Part shown: positions 1 to 5,181 of the stretch, piece after piece
Layout: each line of letters starts with the position of its first letter
Position numbering within the stretch: position 1 is the stretch's first letter
Source of the DNA: an uncultured Alistipes sp.
GTDB taxonomy: Bacteria > Bacteroidota > Bacteroidia > Bacteroidales > Rikenellaceae
Direction: 5' to 3'
Length of the DNA: 6,187 bases
Assembly: GCA_900769445.1 (NCBI GenBank)
Contig: CAAGGR010000061.1
Location: 1 to 6,187, forward strand
Made by a program: the position numbers and the translations under genes
The notes under the pieces: model-generated
The model's database searches: none
Seen by the model: only the letters and a program-made list of their open reading frames with translations
Told to the model about the DNA's origin: nothing

Positions 1-2475
1 CCAGCGCAAATCCTCGCTGTATACGAGAACCTCGCATTGCCAATGCCTAAGAACCACTTCACCGTAGGTATCGTAGACGATATCACCTTCACTTCTCTCC
101 CAGTAGGCGCAGAGGTAGCTATGGGTGGCAAGGGCATGTTCCAAGCTAAGTTCTACGGTTTGGGTGCTGACGGTACCGTAGGTGCTAACAAGAACTCTGT
201 GAAGATCATCGGCGAGACTACCAACAAGTACTGCCAAGCATACTTCTCTTACGATAGTAAGAAATCAGGCGGTTTCACCTGCTCTCACCTCCGTTTCGGT
301 GACGAGCCTATCCGCTCTACATACCTCGTTACTACCCCTAACTTCGTGGCTTGCCACGTACAAGCATACTTGCAGATGTACGATGTAACCCGCGGTTTGC
401 AAGACGGTGGTACCTTCCTTCTCAACACCATCTGGGAGGGCGAGGAGCTCGCAAAGAACTTGCCTAACAAAGTGAAGAAATACTTCGCTGACCATAATAT
501 CAAGGTGTACTACATCAACGCTACCAAGATCGCTCGCGAGATTGGCCTTGGCAACCGTACCAACACCATCCTCCAATCGGCTTTCTTCCGCATTACTAAG
601 GTTATCCCAGTAGAGCAAGCTATCGAGGAGATGAAGCACTTCATCGTGAAGTCTTACGGCAACAAGGGTGAGGATGTGGTGAACAAGAACTACGCAGCGG
701 TAGATCGCGGTGGCGAGTACCAAGAGCTCGTTGTTGATCCAGCATGGTCAACCCTTGCTTCTAACCTCTCACCTCTCACCTCTAACCTCGATGAGCCAGA
801 GTTCATCACCAACGTCGTTCGTCCTATCAACGCACAAGATGGTGACTTGCTCCCAGTTTCTTCTTTCAAGGGCGTAGAGGACGGTACATGGCCTGCTGGT
901 ACAGCTAAGTACGAGAAGCGCGGTGTTTCTGCTTTCGTTCCTGAGTGGACTGCTGAGAATTGTATCGAGTGTAACAAGTGTGCATATGTCTGCCCTCACG
1001 CATGTATCCGCCCATTCGTTATGGACGAAGAGGAATACCAAGGTCTAGCATCTATCAGCGCCAGCGGTCTAACTTCTAACAGCGTCAGCGGTCTCGCAAG
1101 AGAGATGAAGGCTCCTGCAGCTATGAAGGGTATGCACTTCCGCATGCAAGTGGGCGTGCTTGACTGTCTTGGTTGCGGCAACTGCGTGGACGTATGTCCT
1201 GGCCATCCTAAGACCGGTAAGGCCCTCACTATGGTGCCACTCGAGGGACAAATGATCGAGGCACAAAACTGGGCTTACTGCGCAGACAATGTGAAGTCTA
1301 AGCAACACCTCGTAGATATCCAATCTAATGTGAAGAACAGCCAGTTCGCTACTCCTCTCTTTGAGTTCTCTGGCGCTTGCTCTGGTTGTGGTGAGACTCC
1401 ATACCTCAAGCTCATCAGCCAACTCTTTGGTGACCGCGAGATCGTAGCTAACGCTACAGGTTGTACCTCTATCTACTCTGGTTCTGTACCATCTACTCCT
1501 TATACCACCAACGAGAAGGGTCACGGTCCTGCATGGTCTAACTCTCTCTTCGAGGACTTCTGTGAGTATGGTCTCGGTATGCAAATCGCTCACCGCAAGA
1601 TCCGCGAGCGTTTGGCTGCTCTCATGACCAAGGCACAAACCTGCACATGCTGCACCGAGGAGATGAAGGCGCTCTTCCAAGAGTGGCTCGACAACCAAAA
1701 CGATGCTACTATCACCAACCGTCTCTACGAGCCTATCGTAGCGGCTTGCGAGGCTTGTGGTTGCGATACCTGCAAGGATATCTTGACTTATAAGGATCAT
1801 ATCGTGAAACGTAGCCAATGGATTGTCGGTGGTGACGGTGCTTCTTACGATATCGGTTATGGCGGTCTCGACCACGTGATTGCTTCAGGCGAAGATGTCA
1901 ACATCCTCGTACTCGATACCGAGGTTTACTCTAACACCGGTGGCCAAGCATCCAAATCTACTCCTATCGGCGCTATCGCTAAGTTCGCTGCTGCGGGCAA
2001 ACGCGTACGCAAGAAAGACTTGGGTATGATTGCTACCACTTATGGTTATGTATATGTAGCACAAATCGCTATGGGTGCTGACCAAGCACAAACCCTCAAG
2101 GCTATTCGCGAGGCAGAGGCTTATCCAGGTCCATCTCTTGTGATTGCTTATGCACCATGTATCAACCACGGTTTGAAGGCAGGTATGGGTAAATCGCAAG
2201 CTGAGGAGGCTAAGGCTGTTGAGTGCGGTTACTGGCACTTGTGGCGTTACAACCCAGCACTCGAGGCTGAGGGCAGGAACCCATTCTCACTCGACTCTAA
2301 GGAGCCACAATGGGATAAGTTCCAAGACTACTTGATGGGTGAGGTTCGTTTCGCTTCTGTGGCTAAGCAATACCCACAAGAGGCTGCTGAGCTCTTCTCC
2401 GCTGCTCAACAAAACGCTCAATGGCGCTACCGCAGCTACCTGCGTATGTTGTCCACAAATTGGGACAAAGAATAA
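1..2475 (+). CDS. nifJ: Pyruvate:ferredoxin (flavodoxin) oxidoreductase, C-terminal 824 residues, 5' end outside window
   Basis: Converts pyruvate and CoA to acetyl-CoA and CO2, passing electrons to ferredoxin or flavodoxin; cytoplasmic. The frame is open from base 1, so the Met at 37 is internal, and about a third of a usual ~1,190-residue enzyme is missing. Numbering from the window edge, GADGTVGANKNS of the gamma-type domain lies near 55-67. Two 4Fe-4S motifs follow: CIECNKCAYVCP at 321-332 and CLGCGNCVDVCP at 389-400. The TPP domain carries the proximal-cluster cysteines at 460 and 463 (CSGC), 488 (ATGC) and 720 (APC), plus the TPP/Mg motif GDGASYDIGYGG at 611-622 and YSNTGGQ near 643. 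All expected cofactor ligands in this part are present. Two low-complexity in-frame insertions (SNLSPLTSNL near 255-264, GLASISAS/GLTSNSVS at 348-363) look repeat-derived and fall between motifs. Codon choice is strongly biased, suggesting high expression. Confidence 0.97.
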   Translation, partial: PAQILAVYENLALPMPKNHFTVGIVDDITFTSLPVGAEVAMGGKGMFQAKFYGLGADGTVGANKNSVKIIGETTNKYCQAYFSYDSKKSGGFTCSHLRFGDEPIRSTYLVTTPNFVACHVQAYLQMYDVTRGLQDGGTFLLNTIWEGEELAKNLPNKVKKYFADHNIKVYYINATKIAREIGLGNRTNTILQSAFFRITKVIPVEQAIEEMKHFIVKSYGNKGEDVVNKNYAAVDRGGEYQELVVDPAWSTLASNLSPLTSNLDEPEFITNVVRPINAQDGDLLPVSSFKGVEDGTWPAGTAKYEKRGVSAFVPEWTAENCIECNKCAYVCPHACIRPFVMDEEEYQGLASISASGLTSNSVSGLAREMKAPAAMKGMHFRMQVGVLDCLGCGNCVDVCPGHPKTGKALTMVPLEGQMIEAQNWAYCADNVKSKQHLVDIQSNVKNSQFATPLFEFSGACSGCGETPYLKLISQLFGDREIVANATGCTSIYSGSVPSTPYTTNEKGHGPAWSNSLFEDFCEYGLGMQIAHRKIRERLAALMTKAQTCTCCTEEMKALFQEWLDNQNDATITNRLYEPIVAACEACGCDTCKDILTYKDHIVKRSQWIVGGDGASYDIGYGGLDHVIASGEDVNILVLDTEVYSNTGGQASKSTPIGAIAKFAAAGKRVRKKDLGMIATTYGYVYVAQIAMGADQAQTLKAIREAEAYPGPSLVIAYAPCINHGLKAGMGKSQAEEAKAVECGYWHLWRYNPALEAEGRNPFSLDSKEPQWDKFQDYLMGEVRFASVAKQYPQEAAELFSAAQQNAQWRYRSYLRMLSTNWDKE
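763..790 (+). repeat. 7-bp tandem repeat (AACCTCT/CACCTCT) inside nifJ
   Basis: Four consecutive 7-mers: AACCTCT, CACCTCT, CACCTCT, AACCTCG. They encode the hydrophilic run SNLSPLTSNL in the linker before the ferredoxin-like domain. A 7-bp unit is out of phase with codons, so copy-number changes would shift the frame unless compensated nearby. The peptide has no counterpart in pyruvate:ferredoxin oxidoreductases I recall. Confidence 0.8.
1042..1100 (+). repeat. 24-bp in-frame tandem repeat inside nifJ (dispersed GGTCTAAC family)
   Basis: Copy A at 1042-1065 and copy B at 1066-1089 match at 20 of 24 bases, followed by a partial third unit GGTCTCGCAAG. They encode octapeptides GLASISAS and GLTSNSVS, then GLARE, between the two 4Fe-4S motifs. 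Copy B contains GGTCTAACTTCTAACAGC, which recurs with one change on the - strand at 6172-6155 inside the VapE gene. Confidence 0.8.
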
Positions 2476-2480
2476 TTAGT

Positions 2481-2587
2481 ATGGGGTCCCCACGAACTTC
2501 GTGAGTGAGTGGGGAGAGCGGAGGCACAAGTCGCCCAATGACGCGAGCGTCATTCTTTGCGACCTTGTTGCCGAACGCGAGAATTCC
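2481..2587. repeat. Structured ~107-bp repeat, copy 1
   Basis: It starts five bases after the nifJ stop. The core 2511-2582 matches 2711-2782 at 69 of 72 bases. Predicted folding: an outer TCCCCAC/GTGGGGA stem (2487-2493 with 2509-2515), then a long arm pairing GGCA, CAAG and TCGC (2523-2534) with GCGA, CTTG and TGCC (2559-2572, single-base bulges), capped by AATGACGC-GA-GCGTCATT. Strand is undetermined; if transcribed with nifJ it lies in the 3' UTR. Confidence 0.85.
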
Positions 2588-2607
2588 TCTCAACAAGAGA
2601 ATATGCA

Positions 2608-2639
2608 AAAGAGAGCCGCTGACACCAGCGGCTCTCTTT
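2608..2639. terminator. Terminator-like hairpin, probably bidirectional
   Basis: A perfect 14-bp stem, AAAGAGAGCCGCTG (2608-2621) with CAGCGGCTCTCTTT (2626-2639), and loop ACAC. The GC-rich stem is flanked by A and T bases on both sides, so it could stop nifJ transcripts on the + strand and the converging phage-like operon on the - strand. The T tract is short (TTTGTGT). Confidence 0.75.
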
Positions 2640-2682
2640 GTGTAGCCTGCTCCACCGATTTACAAGAAAGAGTTATCTTTCT

Positions 2683-2788
2683 ATGGGGTCCCCTAAAATT
2701 TTCAATTTTTGGGGAGAGCGGAGGCACAAGTCGCCCAATGTCGCCAGCGACATTCTTTGCGACCTTGTTGCCGAACGCGAGAGTTCCC
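2683..2788. repeat. Structured ~107-bp repeat, copy 2
   Basis: Direct repeat of copy 1 at exactly 200 bp spacing in the core. The tip hairpin is AATGTCGC-CA-GCGACATT: the A/T pair of copy 1 (2541/2550) is replaced by T/A (2741/2750), and the only other core difference is in the loop. The 5' arm has a different sequence (CCCC-T-AAAATT, loop TTC, AATTTT-T-GGGG) but again forms a hairpin between CCCC and GGGG. Nearly identical reading frames on the - strand of both copies are repeat artefacts, not genes. Confidence 0.85.
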
Positions 2789-2798
2789 CTTCTCCTTG

Positions 2799-2829
2799 CA
2801 AAAAGAAATGCGAGATTTTGCTTCATTTC
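2799..2829 (-). terminator. Possible weak terminator after the lipoprotein gene
   Basis: On the - strand, GAAATG and CATTTC can pair around a 13-base AT-rich loop, followed directly by TTTTTGC. This lies about 50 bases past the lipoprotein stop. The stem is only 6 bp, so the stronger hairpin at 2608-2639 may be the real end of the operon. Confidence 0.3.
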
Positions 2830-2878
2830 CAAGGGCCGCTTGCGCGTTGGGGAGAAATCCTCTGTCCGCTATCGCGTA

Positions 2879-3307
2879 TTATATCAACTTTCGTCTGCCA
2901 TAAATGCGTCCTATAACCACCAATGCCGCTACTGCGGCAATCGCCCACAGGGCGACTGTACATCGCTTATAAAAAGGTGGCACATACCGCTCTGGCGGTA
3001 GTTGTACCACCTCTTTCTCCACTCGCACATCCACTACGGTATCCCGTTCCACTCGTGTCCGCCATCTATCTCGCCACTCCGTCCGAGTCAGATAAACCGT
3101 GTCCCCTCGCTGCCGCTCGCTTACAAACACGCTGTCGTGCAAATAAATGGTATCAACCCTTGCGCTCCTCTGGATGAAGCTCGTAGTATCGTTGCTCAGC
3201 ACGACGGGCATAGATTTCGTGCTGCTGCAACTCACGCTCACAAGGATGATTATAGCCATACTCAGTCCCTGGCTTATAATCCGTAACTTCGAGAATAACT
3301 TCTTCAT
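2879..3307 (-). CDS. Lipoprotein with C-terminal membrane helix; unimolecular spanin candidate
   Basis: The 142-aa product starts with a basic n-region (MKKLFSKLR), a hydrophobic stretch (residues 17-26) and Cys27 in the context VSVSC, a plausible lipobox. Residues 28-115 are hydrophilic and rich in beta-type runs (VDTIYLHDSVFV, GDTVYLTR, RDTVVDVRVEKEVV). Residues 116-134 form a strong membrane helix followed by basic residues (RIYGRRK). A lipid anchor at one end and an inner-membrane helix at the other is the layout of phage unimolecular spanins, such as T1 gp11, which join the outer and inner membranes at lysis. Similar short proteins are common in Bacteroidales prophage-like clusters but usually annotated hypothetical. 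Its start lies 155 bp inside the DUF5675-like gene in another frame; Met17 is a less likely alternative because it would remove the n-region. Last gene before the terminator region. The spanin role is inferred from topology and position only. Confidence 0.8.
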   Translation of the reverse strand: MKKLFSKLRIISQGLSMAIIILVSVSCSSTKSMPVVLSNDTTSFIQRSARVDTIYLHDSVFVSERQRGDTVYLTRTEWRDRWRTRVERDTVVDVRVEKEVVQLPPERYVPPFYKRCTVALWAIAAVAALVVIGRIYGRRKLI

Positions 3308-3656
3308 GTTCCTTTTGTGCTTTTAATATGATTTGTGTCAGTTTGTCTTCTGTTGCTCGATCAGGCACCAATATGCACCCTGTCGAGTGTTCTGGCTTCC
3401 ATCCCGCATGAAAGCGTATCCCCTGCCTCATCGCCTCATAGCCTTCTCGCCTTTTCGCCTCAGTCTGCGGCACTCCGCAGACCAGCGGCAACAGCCGCTT
3501 AAACTTCGGCGACTGTGTAACCGCTACATGGTAGCACAACGCCAGTATCTCATACCCAACACGTTCTAGTGTATTGCAGAACCATCTGCCATCAATTACC
3601 AATCGTCCCGTGACAGCATTCCCTTTCGCCTCATTTCGTATCAATCGTATATACAT
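3153..3656 (-). CDS. DUF5675-family protein, possible cell-wall enzyme of a lysis cassette
   Basis: The 167-aa product resembles DUF5675 proteins of Bacteroidota phages and prophages: an N-terminal block MYIRLIRNEAKGNAV...GRWFCNTLE (residues 1-31), SPKFKRLLPLV near 49-59, and IRFHAGWKPEHSTGCILVP at 80-98. The H83...STGC94 arrangement recalls the His and Cys of L,D-transpeptidase catalytic motifs (SHGC); this is my inference, and the family function is unknown to me. The start follows the holin-like stop by 6 bp. The C-terminal ~50 residues (118-167), charged and with RRAEQRYYELHPEERKG at the end, overlap the signal-peptide region of the next gene in a different frame. Neighbours (two-helix membrane protein before, lipoprotein after) suggest a lysis or envelope role. 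Confidence 0.75.
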   Translation of the reverse strand: MYIRLIRNEAKGNAVTGRLVIDGRWFCNTLERVGYEILALCYHVAVTQSPKFKRLLPLVCGVPQTEAKRREGYEAMRQGIRFHAGWKPEHSTGCILVPDRATEDKLTQIILKAQKEHEEVILEVTDYKPGTEYGYNHPCERELQQHEIYARRAEQRYYELHPEERKG

Positions 3657-3662
3657 AATTCG

Positions 3663-3854
3663 TCACTCTTTATTTTGATATTTGTAATGATAGTCAATGC
3701 CTATGAGTGATCCACTAAACGTCAATATCTCTCCAAACGCGATCAGCACGCTCTGGTGGATCTCTCCCACGGGCTGTGTCACAAATCCCGCCACCAGCAA
3801 TGTGCAGCCAAAACTGCACATTACCACAGCGGTCATCAATTGCAAACGTTTCAT
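3663..3854 (-). CDS. Small two-helix membrane protein, holin-like
   Basis: The 63-aa product MKRLQLMTAVVM...YKYQNKE has two hydrophobic segments, about residues 7-24 and 35-53, joined by a short QPVGEIHQ turn, and a charged tail. Size and topology fit class II holins, but no sequence family is assigned with certainty. The chosen ATG shares its A with the TAA of the upstream 104-aa gene (TAATG), a standard coupling arrangement. A longer reading from 4013 would add 53 residues that overlap the upstream gene out of frame, so I reject that start. It precedes the DUF5675-like gene by 6 bp, supporting one transcript with the putative lysis genes. Holin activity is inference. Confidence 0.7.
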   Translation of the reverse strand: MKRLQLMTAVVMCSFGCTLLVAGFVTQPVGEIHQSVLIAFGEILTFSGSLIGIDYHYKYQNKE

Positions 3855-4168
3855 TAGTATCCTAATTGTTGGCGCATAAGGTTCCACACATACTGATACC
3901 AGGTCTTGTACTTTGTCTGATTGCGGAATGCTAGTTGGTCTAATGCAATGTAGTTTGGATCCATCATACGTTGGCGTGTAGCCGAACATATCTGCGTAAA
4001 TGCTTGACGCCATGCTAATTCAGTCGCAGATACTGGCGTACTACGATCGCCATGAACAGAAGTGTACTTTCGGTCGGAGCGCTTGCGATAGTTATAGCAA
4101 GTTCGATACTTTTTAGAAATTTTGCCCGAAATGTGATGAATCGGATCTTCGAATACAACTGTTGCCAT
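3854..4168 (-). CDS. Unknown 104-aa basic protein of a Bacteroidales mobile-element family
   Basis: I recognise no named domain. The product begins MATVVFEDPIHHISGKISKK and is rich in Arg, Lys and Tyr in its first half (YNYRKRSDRKYTSVHGDR). A central helix-like stretch ATELAWRQAFTQICSATRQR is followed by TKYKTWYQYVWNLMRQQ at the end. The plan (short N-terminal GK motif, basic strand region, R-x-x-F helix, C-terminal KYK...Y block) matches that of the 99-aa protein encoded just upstream, suggesting distant paralogues. It is preceded by a 24-bp leader also found before the 99-aa gene, and its stop overlaps the holin-like start. No SD is seen, as usual for this phylum. A structural or nucleic-acid-binding role is possible but unproven. 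Confidence 0.7.
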   Translation of the reverse strand: MATVVFEDPIHHISGKISKKYRTCYNYRKRSDRKYTSVHGDRSTPVSATELAWRQAFTQICSATRQRMMDPNYIALDQLAFRNQTKYKTWYQYVWNLMRQQLGY

Positions 4169-4172
4169 GTTT

Positions 4173-4196
4173 AGTTAAGTTTTAGGTTTAATGGTT
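4173..4196 (-). promoter_or_regulatory. Shared AT-rich leader upstream of the 104-aa gene
   Basis: On the - strand it reads AACCATTAAACCTAAA followed by ACTTAACT, ending four bases before the ATG at 4168. The same 24-mer occurs at 4635-4658 with only two changes, before the 99-aa gene. It may be a translation-enhancing leader or a regulator site; the duplication supports the paralogue idea. Confidence 0.55.
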
Positions 4197-4226
4197 TAAC
4201 AATTGCTTTGCTGCTCGCCCCTAATA

Positions 4227-4290
4227 ATCCAACAGCCCAGAGGGCGGTCTAACAACGTAGTGGTCCAACAGCGAAGCGTTCTAATAGGCT
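4227..4290. repeat. Degenerate ~16-bp tandem repeat of the GGTCTAAC family
   Basis: Successive units GGTCTAACAACGTAGT (4246-4261) and GGTCCAACAGCGAAGC (4262-4277), flanked by weaker relatives AATCCAACAGCCCAGA and GTTCTAATAG. It fills the gap between the 99-aa and 104-aa genes and shares its GGTCTAAC/AACAGC words with the repeats in nifJ and VapE. No gene is visible here. Confidence 0.55.
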
Positions 4291-4308
4291 TTTGCCGGTC
4301 TGCGAAGC

Positions 4309-4608
4309 TTACAGCTTCTCGTACTCCTTAGCAATCATATAGCCTTGGAGTGATTTGTACTTACCAGGCGATTTCTTGAATGCAGCAGCGTATGCTGATT
4401 TCTCACTTTCGCTCAATGCTACTACATTTTGGCGTGCAGTTGCGAATCTTTGTTGTGCATCCAATTGATTTTGAGTTGGAGGAACTTTAATTTCTCCAAT
4501 TTTGCCTGTGTACTGAGTACCATACTTCTCTGCTGCGTAGTACTCGCTGTCGCCGCTGAACTTACCGTGAACCTCACTCATAAGTTCCATAGGTTTAAAT
4601 CTTGCCAT
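4309..4608 (-). CDS. Unknown 99-aa protein, distant paralogue of the 104-aa gene product
   Basis: The product starts MARFKPMELMSEVHGKFSG, continues with a Tyr-rich strand region (EYYAAEKYGTQYTGKIG), then PPTQNQLDAQQRFATARQNV, SEKSAYAAAFKK and the C-terminal block KYKSLQGYMIAKEYEKL. The P-T-x-x-Q...RF...A...S-E-x-x-AY pattern recalls small phage-associated proteins of the kind GKIGG...PxTxxQxxxR, but this is recalled similarity without a search. The end aligns by eye with KYKTWYQYVWNLM of the 104-aa protein. It follows a shared AT-rich leader and a palindrome/promoter-like segment, so it may be the first gene of the downstream operon. No signal peptide or membrane helix is present. Confidence 0.7.
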   Translation of the reverse strand: MARFKPMELMSEVHGKFSGDSEYYAAEKYGTQYTGKIGEIKVPPTQNQLDAQQRFATARQNVVALSESEKSAYAAAFKKSPGKYKSLQGYMIAKEYEKL

Positions 4609-4634
4609 AGTTAATTAGGTTTTGTTTTTAGAAA

Positions 4635-4658
4635 AGTTAAAATTTAGGTTTAATGGTT
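4635..4658 (-). promoter_or_regulatory. Shared AT-rich leader upstream of the 99-aa gene
   Basis: Matches 22 of 24 bases of 4173-4196; the core 16-mer AACCATTAAACCTAAA (- strand) is identical. It ends 27 bases before the ATG at 4608. Confidence 0.55.
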
Positions 4659-4729
4659 AATTATTTCCCCCTGCCAATCGTATACCCTTGCTATACCTTT
4701 GGTATTGGGCTTGTGTTCTTTCGAAAGAC

Positions 4730-4779
4730 GCTACAAAGGTACTAATAAATCGCATTTTTTGTTGCTACAAATGTAGCAA
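4730..4779 (-). promoter_or_regulatory. Candidate operator palindrome and Bacteroidota-type promoter box
   Basis: TTGCTACA-AA-TGTAGCAA (4762-4779) is a perfect 8-bp inverted repeat five bases beyond the stop of the 52-aa gene. Half of it recurs 34 bp downstream as TACCTTTGTAGC (- strand, 4741-4730). Both copies contain TAnnTTTG (TACATTTG, TACCTTTG), the Bacteroidota -7 consensus. No good -33 TTTG at the usual spacing is seen. It is a plausible control point for the 99-aa gene and those after it. Confidence 0.5.
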
Positions 4780-4783
4780 TAAT

Positions 4784-4942
4784 TCATTTCCAGCGATTAT
4801 TAAGTATCGACCGAATGGTATGTTCACTCACTTCGTGTTTATTTCCGAGCGTCGCATACAGCAGCATTATTGGCATGGTTCCGTATAGTTGATAGAACTC
4901 TCGCCTGATGCTTTGATTTCTATCTCTGGTCGCTTTACTCAT
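4784..4942 (-). CDS. 52-aa helix-turn-helix-like protein
   Basis: This short gene encodes a basic protein beginning MSKATRDRNQSIRREFYQLY and ending with the recognition-helix-like run VSEHTIRSILNNRWK. The order R-N-x-x-I-R-x-x-F-x-x-L-Y, a central helix, then S-E-x-T-I-x-x-I-L resembles small HTH proteins common in Bacteroidota mobile elements. Its ATG overlaps the TGA of the 61-aa gene in an ATGA junction, strong evidence that both are translated and coupled. It ends five bases before an 18-bp palindrome, so it could regulate the downstream genes or itself. DNA binding is inferred from pattern only; the central segment (PIMLLYATLG) is less typical. Confidence 0.7.
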   Translation of the reverse strand: MSKATRDRNQSIRREFYQLYGTMPIMLLYATLGNKHEVSEHTIRSILNNRWK

Positions 4943-5124
4943 GCTGCCCCATACATCACATTAAACACATACCCATACAGCGACAGTTCCTCACCCTCTA
5001 CTGACACAGGCCGTGGATAGAGGCTCTCCCATTGGCTCATATACACGCGGGTTAATACTGGGTTTTTCATCACAAGCCATGCAGCATGTGCTGCCATAGC
5101 AAATCGAATTTGACTCTTGTTCAT
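4939..5124 (-). CDS. Unknown 61-aa protein coupled to the HTH-like gene
   Basis: I do not recognise a family. The product begins MNKSQIRFAMAAHAAWLVMK and has a mildly amphipathic N-terminal half, a central VYMSQWESLYPRP segment and ends YGYVFNVMYGAA. It is not clearly membrane-spanning, since the Ala-rich stretch contains His and basic residues. The upstream 30 bases are very AT-rich (AACCAAACAAAATTTTATAACT before ATG), typical of Bacteroidota starts without SD. The stop overlaps the next start as ATGA. Its position between the VapE ATPase and an HTH-like gene suggests an accessory role in the same element. Confidence 0.6.
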   Translation of the reverse strand: MNKSQIRFAMAAHAAWLVMKNPVLTRVYMSQWESLYPRPVSVEGEELSLYGYVFNVMYGAA

Positions 5125-5181
5125 AGTTATAAAATTTTGTTTGGTTAATATAATGTTATAGAATTTAGTTTTTTAGCCAGA

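Noticed and set aside
763..1100. CRISPR-like array in nifJ repeats
   Set aside because: Units are directly tandem without spacers, very short, and lie in a coding frame.
1069..1875. 268-aa - strand reading frame inside nifJ
   Set aside because: A shadow of the strongly codon-biased nifJ frame; the + strand contains all expected Fe-S and TPP motifs.
2363..2832. Two overlapping - strand reading frames (to 2608 and to 2832) with similar peptides containing AFGNKVAKN and GRLVPPLSP
   Set aside because: The similarity comes entirely from the two copies of the structured repeat. The first also runs into the nifJ 3' end, and neither has a conserved start context.
2476..2878. tRNA or known riboswitch at the junction
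   Set aside because: No cloverleaf, CCA end or recognisable aptamer core; the folding is explained by the repeat copies and terminator hairpin.
2501..3001. 166-aa + strand reading frame after nifJ
   Set aside because: It spans both repeat copies, the terminator hairpin and the antisense of the lipoprotein gene; composition is not protein-like.
3663..4013. Longer 116-aa version of the holin-like protein
   Set aside because: The extra N-terminal residues overlap the 104-aa gene out of frame, while the ATG at 3854 gives a TAATG junction and a clean two-helix protein.
4692..4705. + strand promoter-like TACCTTTG within a small palindrome ATACC-TTT-GGTAT
   Set aside because: No credible + strand gene follows and no -33 element is evident; the match is short and the region is AT-rich.
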